Shown: positions 14,393 to 28,692 of the stretch, one piece after another | How the letters are laid out: every line of letters starts with the position of its first letter | Position numbering within the stretch: position 1 is the first letter of the stretch | DNA from: Istiophorus platypterus | Taxonomy: Eukaryota; Chordata; Actinopteri; Istiophoriformes; Istiophoridae | Length of the DNA stretch: 64,000 nucleotides | Direction: 5' to 3' | NCBI GenBank assembly: GCA_016859345.1 | Contig: CM029126.1 | Location: 9,936,527 to 10,000,526 of the forward strand | Notes under the pieces: model-generated | What the model saw: the letters and a program-made list of their open reading frames with translations, nothing else | Database searches by the model: none | What the model was told of the DNA's origin: nothing | Translations under genes and position numbers: made by a program

Positions 14393-16357
14393 TAAGATGT
14401 ACTGTCCAACCATGTAAACCTAATGTGAACAGCCAAACTCAAAAGCAGGGTGAAACACTGGCCATCATAGAAAGGTGGAAAAGCCCACTATTATTTAAAA
14501 TAGAGATAACAGTCTTTCCATGAAGACATTCATAGTGTTGCACTCAGTTTTCTAGATGAAAAACTCAAGTTACAAAAAAAGGAGCGCTAATGAGAGAAGT
14601 TCATTATGTGGCTCCAGTCTCACCTCGGGATAACATGTCGCACTGACAGTTTTGGAAAATCACAGAAATGGTTGGACACACCCTCTAATCTCACATCAAA
14701 GAGCTGGAGGAAAAGAGGGATTCAGAGGCTACCCAACCGTTCGACATACAGTTCGGAAAAACAATACCGGCAGCATAAGGGCTGTCAATTTTACTCCATT
14801 TGAACATTGGGAAATATGTAATATTAAATCAGTCATTATTTGTCCACATTCAAAATTCATACTATATAACTGCAATGGACTGTGCCAAGCAACATAGATG
14901 GAAAAATCATGGCTAAAGGTAGGATGGCTGGTGACCTTTTAAAACCAAAAGTCCTGTAGCAACACGGTAACAGGAACAAAGAAGTCAGCGGTTAGCATTA
15001 ACTCTACCATGCAGTTTTATAGCCCTAGGACATATGTTTGGTAATTTCTTTTTAACAGATACATCATTTAGGCAGATGTGGGTAACCTTGCGGTTTGCTA
15101 GGCTGTAATGTTTATACAGGTTGTATTCAATTATAATGGAAGTCCAAAAAATTGTGGGGAATATTTCCATCTTTATTAAACCGTTCAAGGTAGAGATGGA
15201 CATTAAGGGCTGAAAGAAACTGAGTATAGGACAAAGGACCTGGGCTAAACAAGAACGCAGGATGATTCATTTACATGTCCACCTTAAACTACTGATCCAC
15301 CCTCAAGAAATGTCCTAGTTCCCTCACAAAATGTGATATAAACATTTACATAACTCAACAGCACAAGGTTCAGGGCTACACAGAACTGTCCTCTCCTGAC
15401 CCTACTTACTAATTTGACTGAGGAAAGAAACAGTATTTTAAGCACTCAAACGTTTCTTCATTTGTCATGTCTATTTATTATATCTAATGCTTCATGGTGT
15501 TAACTGTAATTTTTCTTCACTCTTAAGGACCTGGTTTTTAGATGCCGGCAAACAAACAAACAAAAATTAAAGGTGTCATGAGAAACAGAGAGAGAAAGGG
15601 AGAAGAAGGAAGGAAGTGAAAAAAAGAGAGAAATGAATGAGCCGTGGGGAAGGAAGTAAGTTCACAGAGATAAAAGAATGACTGGCAGAGAGAGAGAGAG
15701 AGAGACAGACCAATGAACTTTCTCCCCTCCGTCAGTATATTGCTTGGATGGTGTTATGTAAGAGCTGAGTGTAAACACACCGATTACCTCGGCTCAGTGG
15801 AACTCATAATATGAGGCTGTACCTCACTGTTTGTGTGTGCATGAGGTGTGTATGGGTGGGAATGTGGATACGTGTGTGAGGATACAATGGTAATACCTCT
15901 CAGTTACATTTCACACACAAAGACACAAACATACACATAATAAAAGACAGCATTCATGCAGACTATTGTCCTCAGTCCTGAATCAAAAGGGCTCAGATCA
16001 TCCTTCCAAGGTGTAAGGTAGCACGGGGATTCCCCATGAAATGATAGCTACACTGGATTACAGTTATGACTCCAAAACAACAGTTTGATGACATACATGT
16101 ATACACCTCTGTGTACAAGAGATTGGACACAGTGCATTCACATCCAATTTTGTTACTGCAGTTTAATCCAATTTAGCAAATATTTAAATTATTGCGAATC
16201 TAAAATCTTAATTGTGTTATCTCATTCAAATCATGACAGGAACTGGAGAAAGACAGATTTTGATCGCTTCTCTGAAATCACTGCAACATGTAACTGATTT
16301 CTGTTTGTGTTTCAACTGTTTGTACACACTAGAGGTGATTGAGTGGATAAATTATAT

Positions 16358-16673
16358 TAGAGCTGAAACACTTAGCCAATTAATCTACTGACAGAATACT
16401 AATTGGCAACTATTTTGATAATCAATTACTTCTTTTTGGGTTTGTTTTTTGTTTTTTTTTAAGAATACGGTGAGACTTCTCCCAACTCCCAGGTTCCAGC
16501 TGCTCAGATGGCAGGACTCCCTGCTTATCTTTTTCATGCATAATATTAAACCGAATGTCTTTGGGTTTGTGACTTTTAAAGCTTTGGTTTCTGTATATCT
16601 CTTTGTCATTTCATACACAAAACGACTAGTGACAGATTAATCAAAGAAAATAATAATTGTTAGTTGCAGCCCT
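16358..16673. repeat. Family A, copy 5 (nearly full length)
   Basis: Starts TAGAGCTGAAACACTTAGCC, includes ACTATTTTGATAATCAATTA and CAGGTTCCAGCTGCTCAGAT, and ends GTTAGTTGCAGCCCT. Confidence 0.6.
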
Positions 16674-16898
16674 AAATGCTTTGATGTGTGTCTATACACA
16701 AACAGTTGTGGATAGCAGTTGTGGAAAAATTAAATAATCTTCATCTACATCAAGTTGAAATACCAATAACGTCCCTGCATTCTATTTTTTGCAGTACTAC
16801 ATCTGCCAGACCATTAGATAAACCATAATCTGGTTTAATAATCATTTAAACACTTAGAACCTGACTATTATCTTTAATCTGTTTATTTACTATAATCA

Positions 16899-16980
16899 GG
16901 TGTGTGTGTGTGTGTGTGTTTGTGTGTGTTTGTGTGTGTTTGTGTGTGTTTGTGTGTGTTTGTGTGTGTTTGTGTGTGTT
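16899..16980. repeat. (TG)n leading into a 10-bp minisatellite
   Basis: TG units, then about seven perfect copies of the decamer TTTGTGTGTG, ending at a G run. Confidence 0.9.
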
Positions 16981-18719
16981 GGGGGGGGGCACTATACTTG
17001 GTTTTGGACAGTAGGGAAGCCAATTGAAAACTGAAACAGAGATTGGATTGACTTATTCTGATATTTTGTTTAACCAGTTCAGTATCAAAGGTGTAAAGTG
17101 TGAAACAAAAAGTGGTTAAAAAAGAACAAACCAAACAAAAAAAGAAAAAAAAAAAAAACAGATCTAAAACAAGTGCCATCAATGCACACACACAAAATGC
17201 ATGCACGAAGCTTCATTTAGTATTGAGTGCACATTCATCCTCTTCTGATTGGGATTTTGAAGTCCAACCAAATACTAGCAATCACAGGTTAAATTCATAA
17301 CTGATGCAAAATTTGAGCCCAACTCACAATTAGAAAGAAGAAAGAAGGTTACACGTTCACAATGCCGACATCAATGAGTCACACATACACACGCACACAC
17401 AGATCCTACACACACACCTCCGTACTCTGCCTCCTCTCACGACTAACCTAAGGGAGAGAGTGTACTTTTGCACAGAACCCGGCTAATACTTGGGCCAGAC
17501 GTATGCATCAACCTTACTAACACAACACCCACTCAAGCAAAGTGAGGATACTAGCTGGGGGCCATGCTGTGTACGAACGTGTGTGTGTGATGTTATATGC
17601 ACATGTGTGACAGACTATAAAGACCCTAGTGTATGTTAATGTGTGTATGGGCAACATTTTTTTTTTTTTTTTACTAAAATTGTTGTTACAGCACTTCTAA
17701 TTTATTTTCTGCACTTTTTCTGTAGCCTGTAGTCAAGAATGTAATACTTTGATTGACATCTCTTGGCAGGCAAAAGATGCTGCATTTGTGACTTGTTTCC
17801 AAGGTAACATGTATACAAAGCATTGTCATTTACCACGGATGCACATGCTGGCAGTTACAAACCAGACACGCCATGTTACAGAAAATATGTTGATTAAATC
17901 TGTTTTACTACATACATGATTCATCACTCCTCATTTCTCACTCAAGATTTTTATCTTGCCATCTCTTTAAGTAGAGTGTTTTCAGTTGCCTTAGAGCACC
18001 ATTCTTGATGTGGTGTACCCTGTACCTGTTATAACCACAACACTCTTATCTAAATTTGATTTTAATTAGTGACCTGAGTTTGGGTTTAGAGAACCCATTG
18101 TCCTTTTTCTTAATAAACTCTTATGAAGCCAAACAATCAAGCACCTTTTGTCTATTTTCTTTTACCTCAACCATGCTCTCTGGTTCTCCCTATTTAGCTC
18201 ATCATCCTTCCCTCCTTCCCTCATGCCTTTGTAAATCCCCCTGCTGCTCTTGATCCATTCTTCCCTACTTTCCTTTTCCCTCTCCCCCTGTGACTGGTCA
18301 GGGGATCTAGCACACTGTTCTCTTCATCAAAAGCCTTAATCTCCCCCCAAAAAAACATTCACGATGTGTGTGTATGTACAGTAGGCCTATACGTGTGTGC
18401 GCCCACCCGCGTGCAACTGCTTGGTTGTTACGTAATTTCACTGGGCCACATCGGATGCTAAAAATGGACATGGATAAAACTATTGTGACCGAGGCCAGGG
18501 CTACTGTACAGAAGAACTGGCACACACACATCACACATGTACAAACAAACAGCTGGGGCTGGGCAAGCTGCTTAACCTTGATGACATGAACCAGGGATGC
18601 AAATTTAAGCTTTTTCCTTAACCGATCAAAAGTCATTTTAGTGTTCAATATTAATCACTATGGCTTCTAAGACACAAAATGCACACCTTTCCTTTAAACA
18701 TGGGCTTTTGCAGCAGCAA

Positions 18720-18810
18720 AATCCAAGTAGATTATTTATTTGACTTATAAATTTGCAAATTGATTATCATATTAATGATAAATTGAATAATTCAATATTG
18801 AATAATTGAA
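18720..18810. repeat. Family A fragment, copy 6
   Basis: TTGATTATCATATTAATGATA and neighbouring AT-rich words resemble the family's ends. Weak. Confidence 0.3.
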
Positions 18811-19435
18811 GAAGTCACTAAAGATCACTGCCCCTGCTCCCACTCCCCCTGTGGTGATTACAAAAATGGTCAAACAAAATTCATATGATTAAACAACAAA
18901 TTCTACAAAACTTCTGCAAGCAGATGAGATTAAACATGGAGGACACTTAAGACAAGCCTAAACTCATTTTGCATCAAGAAAGGTGCTGCAGGCTAAAATG
19001 TGTAGCTGGTTTTAATTCAAGAGTATGAGTGTGTCTGTGTGGTCGGGGGGAGAGTCGTAAGCACAGCATGTTTGGCCTGTACGCTGTAAAATTCCACATT
19101 AATGATGATTTTGTGGAACACTTTGGTAAGGGACGATGTTTTAAAGGAGGATTACTAATAGAGGAAGCAACCACAGTAAACTGTTTAGATACATAGACGC
19201 AGAATACAGGTGTTCACCTAAAACACTGTCACTGCCTTTGACTACTACAACACTACAACGTGAATAATTTACTCATACTTAAGCAAATGACCAACACTAC
19301 AACTATCTCAAAAGAGGATGTGTCCAGGTCAAGGCACTAAAAGAGTGGAGAGTGGTATACCATATGAGACGGGCTGGTACTCTGACTTATGGACAAACTC
19401 CCTGAGAAATATGTGATGAGATGAGCCTGTTTTCA

Positions 19436-19439
<4 letters not shown>

Positions 19440-19473
<34 letters not shown>

Positions 19474-19540
19474 TGTGGGTGTGTGGGTGTGTGGGTGTGT
19501 GGGTGTCTGTTTGTGTGTTTGTGTGTTTGTGTGTTTGTGT
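19440..19540. repeat. Compound TG repeat with higher-order units
   Basis: (TG)n, then GTGTGTGG units, then GTGTGTTT units; three sub-arrays in series. Confidence 0.9.
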
Positions 19541-21676
19541 AGGAGGAGGATATGCTATATGATGTGCAGCACTGATGGTCGGCTTTGTCATTAAAGTTTA
19601 ATCACTCTGCTTTCCTATAAATACCTTTCCAATGATCCAATGCATTATTCAGTTTCTTTCAGGCCAGGACACTCACAGATACACAATGTGAGAACACACA
19701 CAGACACATACCTGGAGAGCCAAGAAAAAAGCCAGTGTCCTGGAGAAGGAAGTGTTATGAACATTTAAGAGGACGATGGCCAGTGGGCAAAAATAGCCAG
19801 ATGTTTGTCCTGCTGTTTGTGCAATTCACCACACTATTTTCTGCCCATGACCACACATTTTGGAAGGAGCCTAGGGCTGTGTGTGTTTGCATATGTATGG
19901 ACATATGTTCAAACACACTGTATCAGTGCTACATGCACTGAGGTCAACTTGCACGTGATACCAAAGTGTGGTCTAGTCTGACTTTCGGTTCACATGTGGA
20001 GTTCCCAGGAATACTCTGGACAACAAACACCAGCCACTGACTACTGCAGAGAAATTTTGACAATGACTAAAAGGTTTCGACAATATTTGAGCCATGATAG
20101 CAGACAACCATGCTGTATCTGGTCAATGAGTCATGTTGGCTGGTAAATCAGGGTGTCCAGGAAACAGGGACAGTGTAGGGTGACATGAAGCAGGAGAGAG
20201 GAAAGAGGAGGAGGAGGCTAATGGAAGAGAAGCTGCCACTGGGGTATTAGTCCATGGTTTGGTGACACAGAAATGATAGTGAGAGGGTGGAGAGGATGGT
20301 GGGATGGGAGGGTCAATCGATGCTTAAAAAGGTTTCACTCCCCTACAGGGACATGTGCATTTGTGTGTGCACAAACACACAACAGTCACTTCCAAATGAA
20401 AACACTATCTGTCTCTCCTACACACTGACACTTTATAGAAGACTTCATCTGTTTCAAAATTCAGAAGTCTAGCAACAGGCCTGAGACTCAAAAAAGCGGT
20501 AGATAAGCAAGCACTCTGTCCGATTTAGACTGAGACAGCGGTTTGTGTTCCTAAATCTCAAGTATAAGAGACCGTGCTTGCATATGAGGTTGTCCGGAAA
20601 GATGAAATTAGATCAAGCAGTTGCAGCTGATAAAAGGCAGAGGATGTCCTCTTTTCACTAAGCTCTTTCCTTCACACAAAACCACAGTTCACTGCTGCTA
20701 GCCCTACTGGAGAGTGTGACATTTGGCTAACAGCTTATATGTATATACACCTTAATAGTCCAGCTGTTATTTCACAGTTTATGCTTTTACTCAGATAAAG
20801 AAAGATCTGGCTTTCTATCCATGAAGTTGGTGTTCACTAAAATTCAAAGTGAAGAAGTTTAAGAAACAAGAATCAGTCTTTTTTTGAGGCCTGTAAATAA
20901 ACTGCTGTTTATTAAAACGAGTTTGGGACAGTTTGTTCCCACGAGATACACGTTTTACCTCTGTAAGGCATTCCAACCTAAAGCCCTGCCTTTCAAGTGC
21001 ATATAACTTTCTCACCCAGATACATGGGCTGTGATGAGTTGGCTCAAAGTTCATCGTGTGCTCTGACATACAAAAGAGAACAGGCCTGAACATGGAGGGA
21101 AAGAGAGAAATGAGGTAAGGACTAAGAGAGCGCTAGAAAAGTGAAAAGGCAGACAAGCAGAGGAAGAGGAAAAACTGGTTGAAAAGAAAACTGCAAACGT
21201 GCATTCCTTACATGGGGTGGAGGGAAGGAGAGAGAGAGGGAGAGAGAGAGAAAGAGGGAGGTGAGGGAAAAAGAGGGAGGAATGGGGAAACGGAGAGAGG
21301 GTGTGAGGGGGAGGAGGGTGACAAGAGAGAAAGTTTTACTTGGCGCCAGACAGCATTTCAATACCCGACAGCCAACCAAACAGACACACACACAAAATAT
21401 CGACACTATGTAAGTGGCACAGAAGTCCTTTTGGTGACTTCCCATCGTCCCAAATTAGATTAGATATTTGCCCTCCACCCCAGCTCCCTGGGTCCAGCAC
21501 AGAGGCAGATTCCCAGATAAAAATAGCCAGAGGAACTATTCAAACACTGCTGCCTTTCTGCAGGGAGTGTCTGCTGACTACACTGGACTTAAGGGGTTAG
21601 AGAGGGGTTAGGAGCTCCACTCACCACCTCCCTGAATCAAAGGGCCTGGGACAGCCCAATCTCTAACACACTTATA

Positions 21677-21677
<1 letters not shown>

Positions 21678-21743
<66 letters not shown>
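21678..21743. repeat. (AC)n microsatellite
   Basis: About 33 units. Confidence 0.95.
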
Positions 21744-21746
<3 letters not shown>

Positions 21747-24059
21747 TGATGTTGTGTAAAGATTGTAGATTGTTTTGTTTTTTTTAACAATTAAAGAGAA
21801 AATATGACCTGTTTTGAAGCTTAACAATTTTAGTCTGATGATGAAGTTTCTACTAAAACACACTGAAAACTTCATTCTCTCACAAACACAGGCGCTTCAG
21901 CAGACATAAGTCAAAAGAAAAAGTGTGTGTTTCAAATTCGATATTGCCAAATTTCCAATATTCTACATGATTAATAATGGATTATTATACACAATTTAAC
22001 TGTGCAACCCGAGTGCAGACGAATACTTCCACAACCTGCCAGTTTGTCAGTTTAAATAAAGACACTCACCTTACACACAAGATTTACTGACTGAACAGAG
22101 GCCATGTGAAAAATCTAACTTTTTTTAAAGTTGGTAGTTCATTTCAGTTGACACTACATAGAAGATCCAGTTCCGATGCTCAATTCCTGCCTGGTATGTA
22201 TATTAGCAGCCACACTGAGTACTTATCCCTTACTATAAAGATGCCCTTAGCATGACCAGTATTACTGGGGTTAATCCAAGAAGATTAGAAGTATACATTA
22301 CAACACCACTCGGGCCGAGCCCTACCATTGGCAGAAACAGCCACCATTGGGTGCAGTGGCATCAGTAGAGGATTATGAGAAATTGCTCTGCGTGTGTGCG
22401 TGTGCACACAAAAAAGGCCGGGCCAGGTGTTTGTGATGTGGTTAGAGGTGGAGCAGTGGCCCACTGTTAGGGAAAGAGGTGAAGGAAGAGTTAGTTTCAT
22501 GACTGACTGCCTGAGTGACTAGGTGCTGTCATGGTCTTGACAGCTTACACCCTGATTATACTCCAGCCAGCAGAGAGGTGACACTCCAGACTCTAACCTA
22601 GAGGACAGGTCATTGTGTTGTGAGGATCCAAAATAAAACCTCTCATCTGGAAGGATCAGAAGCATAGAGTTACCTGATCTTCACGTTTGTGTGTGCGCGC
22701 GTGTGCATGTCATCAGACTCAGATAAGTTTCAGTGGCGCCTTTGTCACCAAGAAGCTTTTATACATACACCCACAAGCACCGACGTAAACTCTCTGTTCA
22801 CAAGTAAAACCTTTTCACAGCTGCCCACCAAGAAAACCCTGTCTCTTACATACACATACTTGATATTCTTTCACAATAACATGCCACTCTGCGCCTCACT
22901 CTGAGTCACCTCTACAACAATGTAGCTCTGTAAATTCCCCATATTACATTACAATACACATGCACGCGCAATGCAAAAACAGCTGTTGAACAGTGCAGGT
23001 CAATCCATGCACACCAACACACCCCACTGCATTCTCAAAATGAATTTTGATACCCATTTGAAAAGAGACTCCTGGTGTTTGGGTGCATGGTTGAGATGAT
23101 AAGAGACAGTGCTTGCATATGGGGTCGAGTTTTGAAGCTGCTATTACTTCTCATCTCTTAAATAATAGTTGTTTTTTTTTTATTGCATTATACAAAATAT
23201 TTTGTTCCTATTGTCCTTAGGCTGCATTAAACTGTGTCTTCGAATGCATGTATGCCTTTGTAAGTCACTGAGTGAGTGTGTTAAGGAAAGGCTTGTAGAG
23301 ATAGTAACTGTTGTGTTTCCCCTCATGTGTAATGCAAGACAGCCGGCAACTATTAACCTTCTAAGCAGGAATGTGGGAGGTCCAAGAATTCCAATAAAAA
23401 GCAGCAGAGTGTGTGAGTGTGTGTTCTGTGTATGTGTACTCACAAATATGTTCCTCAAAAGTGTTATAGTTATCCATCAACAGTACGCCACATCCAGACA
23501 TGCAGACCCACCCCATTACCATCGCTGACCGATAACCAATTAAGCTGATATGGGGTCATGCTGGGACTACTACCAATGGCATCACAGTAAAACTAGGCTC
23601 AACTGACTTCACAGATATACACACATGGCCTTAGGACAGATTTAGGTCTGCTGCTGAGTTATCAGCGTAAAAAGCAAATTTTAAATCGAGCTCTTTAGTG
23701 TCAAACCTCACCGGCATGCAGCTGATCAAACAGGTCTGAGAGGCCAAAAATCTATAGGACTCGATGGACAGATGTGAGGTTAATGTGTGGGTCTCGGTGG
23801 CGGGAGTGGGGGGGTGGGTGCTGGACAGCGGTTAGAAGCATCCAGGCCGTCAAGGGTAACACTGCCTTGTTGGCTGTGGTCTCCCTGGTCAAGGGCGGCA
23901 CAGGACTAATGGTGGGGAGGTCTATTAGTGTCGACTGGCTGAGCACATTGTTCCCTTTGGTCACATTCCTGGCTAAATACAGACATTTCCACTTCTGAGG
24001 GCCCCCTCTACCAGAAGTCATTTGTCAACTTAGCATCCCAGACGACCATATCAAAACTT

Positions 24060-24300
24060 TTATGAAGAGCTTAGGTCACAAGGAAGACTGGGCCATGCTG
24101 CCGCTACGTTGGGAATGCTCATTTCATTTATAAAATCAGCCTTCATGCTGGTCATAAAATGTAATGTTTTATTGCATTTCATAAAATAAAGTAACTGGTT
24201 GCTAATATTTATCCTCATAAACATCCTCACAAGTGTTATCACTGTCTAAATATTAAGATGCAAAAGTCCTGCATGAAATTTTTGCCTACAGTTTTGTCAG
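24060..24300. repeat. Possible second, decayed copy of the CCACCACTG-type repeat
   Basis: ATGCAAAAGTCCTGCATGAAA at 24259-24279 resembles the inner part of the repeat at 43984-44352. The surrounding AT-rich sequence agrees weakly and no terminus is seen. Confidence 0.35.
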
Positions 24301-26124
24301 CCAGGGGGTTTTGGCTGAGTAGCTTTAGCAGTATTCCTAAATGCTGATATGTTCACACCAGCAATCAAAGTAGATTCTTGGCACTAAACAAGATTTGCTG
24401 GCTTTTTCAGGTGGAAGATAACCAATTTTGTTATGGAACATCATCTGTTTCAGGCTTTAAGCATGTTGGCTGGGCCTGATCACAGCAGGGCACTGTCCCA
24501 TAAACTAGACTGTAAAACTGTATTGGGATAATGGGAGGCAGTGGTTTTGCTGAGGTCAGCACCGCGAGAGAGTTTTCACAGATAAGTCTAATCGCTGCGC
24601 TTATCATCACAGCGGTTGTGTGTTGAGATTGAAAAGCATATGCTCACAATCACACACATAAAACCACACAGGGAAAAGGTGAAATGTTCCCTTTCAATTC
24701 CTTGTTCACAAGGCACCCTTTTGTCTCCTGCCCTGCCACATCATAATGCAGGACTGTGGAGCTGTTTTACCATTTATTCTAGACACACACATAGTAGGTC
24801 AATAACTCTGAGGGAGCAGCTAGTAGCACAAAGAAAGAAAAAACAACTATCATTAAACTATATAGTTGAGTGACTGATGAAAAATAAACTGGGATGCCTA
24901 CATTTACCTCGCTTTTTCTTTCATACTAACACACTAACATACAACACACAGATACACACACAGAAGTGCAGTCTCTTCACTTGTCAAAAGCACCACCAAA
25001 CTATGAACTACTCCACACCATTATGAGTACAATGAGAGGTCCCTGGCCCCACAAGTCCACACACAATCAGCCGCAGGGCCTGCCCCACTCCCACCATTGT
25101 CCCACACTCCACACACACACACATACAATGGCCACTCCAGAGCCAGGGGTCCCACTATGCAATTCCATCACACAAAGACACACACCAGTCCTTATCCCAT
25201 CAGAGAGAGAAAAAGGAATGACAGAGGTGGTGGAAGAAAAATTGTAACCCTTGAGGAGGGATGGAGGAAAACGGGGAAAACACAAAAGCCGGAGTACAAA
25301 GTGTGTGTGGCAGGGGTGTAGATAACATATTAGGGAAGGAGAGACAGTACAGTAGTTCAGTTATTAATGTTTGTGTATGTCTTTATCACCAGAGCTTAAT
25401 CAATCATTAGCACAGCCTTTTCAGTACACACAAAGGTAGATTTATTACTGGGTAAGTACAGACCAGATACTACAGACCAGATACTACAGACCATCAACTA
25501 CCTGCCTGCTGAGTAACACAACCTGTAGAATACTGCCTCCAACCACTCCCTCCGACTCATCAAACACTAACAAAGAACAGGTAAACAGCAACGATTTGAT
25601 ATAAACAGAAATTAAACCGGATACTTTCCAGTATTACAAAAGCAACACTGATTTACCAACAATAACAGATGCAGCTATTGCCCCATCATTTCCTGCTTTA
25701 TCTCATCAGTTCTCTATCTCAGCAGAAATCCTATCATCTATTCAGGCTAATGAAGGGACTGTGGAAAACAGAAGTGCAAAGGAAGCGTCCGGTGAAGGAC
25801 AGAAAGGAGGTAAGTCCCACGGAGGCAGCAGCTTACCATATGGGACATAATCCTACATCGCCAAACATCCCGAGAAAGGGATGATTACATTTTTTATCCT
25901 ATACATATCCAATGCAAATGCATTCACTCTAAATGATGGGATCTAGATAGGTTAAGGGTTAAAACTCATGTTCTGATTGCAAACGTGGTGACAGCAGGAG
26001 ATCGGACAGATCAGGATAGTACTGTGGATTAACCAGTACAATAATTCCACTATTTAAAGGTGCTGTTATAAGATCAGGCTTGTTGTTAGATAATGCTTCT
26101 TAGATAAAAATGCTATGTTTACCA

Positions 26125-26440
26125 AGTACTTATTAATCAATTACTGAATCTATGGAGAATTAATCAGTTTTAATTTTGATAACCAAGAAATAACTTGATG
26201 AAACTTGTAGGCACACAGAATTGAGAAGCTTTGTGCTTTTCAACACTTTTAGTTGGCTATTCTGATAAGTAAAAGTTGACACAGGAAAAAGTGAAATGTT
26301 TGCTGGTTCCAGCTTTGAATATTTGCCGCTTTTCTTTATCTCATTTTATCATAAACTGAAGATCTTTGGATTTTGGACAGTTACATTGGAGTCAAGGAAA
26401 TGGTGATGGGCATTTTTCTCTATTTTCAGATTTTTTTTTT
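26125..26440. repeat. Family A, copy 7
   Basis: Contains ATTAATCAATTACTGAATCT, TGCTGGTTCCAGCTTTGAAT, ATTTTATCATAAACTGAAGA and TTTGGATTTTGGACAG, the standard order of family words. Confidence 0.6.
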
Positions 26441-26760
26441 TTTAATAACAGTAAAAGGCTGCCCTACTATAAGCCTCATGTAAGAGAACCACTGTAAAGC
26501 AGGGCCAGGTAATGTTCTTCAACTTAACTGAACAGATAATAGACATAACCAATCTGCTACACAAACACAAACACACAACAACTGCATACATCAAACCCAT
26601 AAGCTAAGCACAATCAATTTTTAGTACCTTCCCAGAAGCGCTCAAACTATCTGCCACCACACACACAAACACTGAGTTCAGTGTAATAAAGGGGCTGCTT
26701 GTGGTGGGATGTGGTGTGATGTCATGGCAGCCTCCTTGGGGCTAGAGCAGCGAGTGTGTG

Positions 26761-26767
<7 letters not shown>

Positions 26768-26857
<90 letters not shown>
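26768..26857. repeat. (TG)n microsatellite
   Basis: About 45 units, preceded by GTGAGTGTGAG. Confidence 0.95.
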
Positions 26858-26859
<2 letters not shown>

Positions 26860-27173
26860 GAATGCGAAGGGCTGAGGGGCTGTGGGGCTGAGGCTGGGTG
26901 CAGCGGGAGTCAGGAGGGGACAGGGTGGGGGAAGGGAGCGGAACGTCCCAAGTGGAAAAGTTTGTCCCACACAGTTTGTCAGTCGCAAACACATGGCCCT
27001 ACGCCAAATGCTTATGAGTATCTACATAGAAAGTCATCAAATTGTTCCTGCAGGACACACAAGTTATTAAATATGTATATTTTGTTTTACACAGAGGACC
27101 ACTGACAATAAATGATTGTTATGCACTTACAGATGTTATCCACTAGGTCTCTTGTGCTTAAAGTCTTTTCCCT

Positions 27174-27505
27174 GGCTGTAACTAACAATTATTTTTGTTA
27201 TCAATCTGCATTTTATTTGAATAATGAATTATTCATATAGTCTAAGACATCAATCAATCAACAAATTCTCAAACACTGCTTAAAGGTAACATCTGCGGAG
27301 GTCTTGCTTTGTTAAACCAAAAGTTTAGGGAAAAAAAGAATACAAAAAAAAGGAAATTCAGTTCTTAATGGTCCATGACAAAGAAATTCAGCAAATGATG
27401 AATGATGAATTCTGCAAATAGTTTGCATTTTTTTACACTATTTCCACCTGAAAAACGACTTAAACTATTAATAGATCTTCACAATTAACTTATTGTTTCA
27501 GCTCT
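27174..27505. repeat. Family A, copy 8 (nearly full length)
   Basis: Starts GGCTGTAACTAACAATTATT and ends CTTATTGTTTCAGCTCT, so both inverted ends are recognisable. It lies about 0.4 kb from the erf CpG island. Confidence 0.6.
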
Positions 27506-28416
27506 GGCGTGCAGTTATGTCAACTAAGACAAATCAAACGGATGTACTTTTATGGCTTAAAGAAAGGAACATGCCAGACAAGGTATTTCATCACTGACAA
27601 TCAGAAATAATAAACTGCATATCTGGCACAAATGTTAATACTTCCACTTCCTCCTTTCTAAAGAAAATTTTCTGTGTCTCCAGCAGAGAAGAGCAAGAAC
27701 AAACTTATGCAAGCATTTCAGGAATTAGACAAACACACAGGCAGACCTCAGCTGACTACTGGAACACCCCCCACCACCAGCACCACCACCACCCCCCGCT
27801 CTCACTTCAATATGCTGAAAGGCCAAGTACCTGACAAACCTATACTCAATCACCGGGGGTTAACATCACATCGCCCCGCGTTTACCTGGCTGCTTCCACT
27901 TCCCCTCGAACCCGTCGCCACCAGAAAAAAAAAAAGAGAAGAAAGTCAAGAGGACTTTCCAACACGTCCGCGTCGCTCTTCTCTCGCTCGGTCGGTACAA
28001 AAAAAAGAAAAGAAAACACACGAACACGTTCGGTGCTTCTAGGATTTTTCGGCCAGTTCTCTGAAAGGTGTCGCACGGCGAGACTAGGCTGTCACAGAGG
28101 ACGACTCCGTAATAAATGTACAGTACTTTTAACCACTTCCTCCCGAGCTGGGGTACAGTTCTAAACCCTGCGCCAGATTTTTGGTATCTTATCTTAGCGT
28201 AAAGCTGGACTATTGCACTGATCCCGAGCTCGGCTAAAAATCTAAACACGATCATTTCGCTGGGTTTGTTTGTTTGTTTGTTTTTACCTGAGAACGGAGG
28301 CCAACAACCACCCGGCTTTGTAGTCACTGTTAGCTTCGGCCCGGCGACAAACACGGCAAGTAAAACAAGAAAGACAATGGTGGGTAATAATTCACGTCGA
28401 GATTGACGCGACTTAC

Positions 28417-28438
28417 CAGTGTCTCCGGGTGTTTTCAT
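28417..28438 (-). CDS. erf: erf exon 1 coding part (ETS-domain transcriptional repressor)
   Basis: The minus strand reads ATG AAA ACA CCC GGA GAC ACT G followed by the strong donor GTAAGT. MKTPGDT plus a split Gly codon is how ERF proteins start (human MKTPADTG), and the family's first intron falls at this point, before the exon holding FAFPDWAYK and the ETS domain. ERF is a nuclear ETS repressor controlled by ERK phosphorylation. The start lies in a CpG island, has A at -3, and sits 25 kb downstream of pou2f2 on the same strand, consistent with human 19q13.2. Only seven whole codons are visible, so the call rests on this match plus context; ETV3-type genes start differently. The ETS-domain exon was not found to the left within the window. 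Confidence 0.75.
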
Positions 28439-28619
28439 TCTTTCCGCTTTAGCTACTTTGCGACACGGCGGTGCGGCCGGAGTTCGCCAAACTGGACGAA
28501 TTCCGCGAAGTTGCTGGTGTGAAAGGAAAAGTCGAGTCTCTCGGCCTCTTCCCTCGCTCCCGACCGGGAAAACTAGGTGAAGACACTCGGCGAAACTTTT
28601 TTTTTCGTAGCTGCTGCTG

Positions 28620-28692
28620 CTGCTCCGGCGTCTCTCTCTCTCTCTCTCTCCTCTCTCTCCTGTGTCTCTCTGTGTCTCTCTCTCTCTCCCGG
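28620..28692. repeat. (CT)n tract in erf 5' region
   Basis: Interrupted CT/CTCTGT repeats; GA-rich on the erf sense strand and probably within the 5' UTR. The absence of stops in such repeats creates long spurious open frames. Confidence 0.85.
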
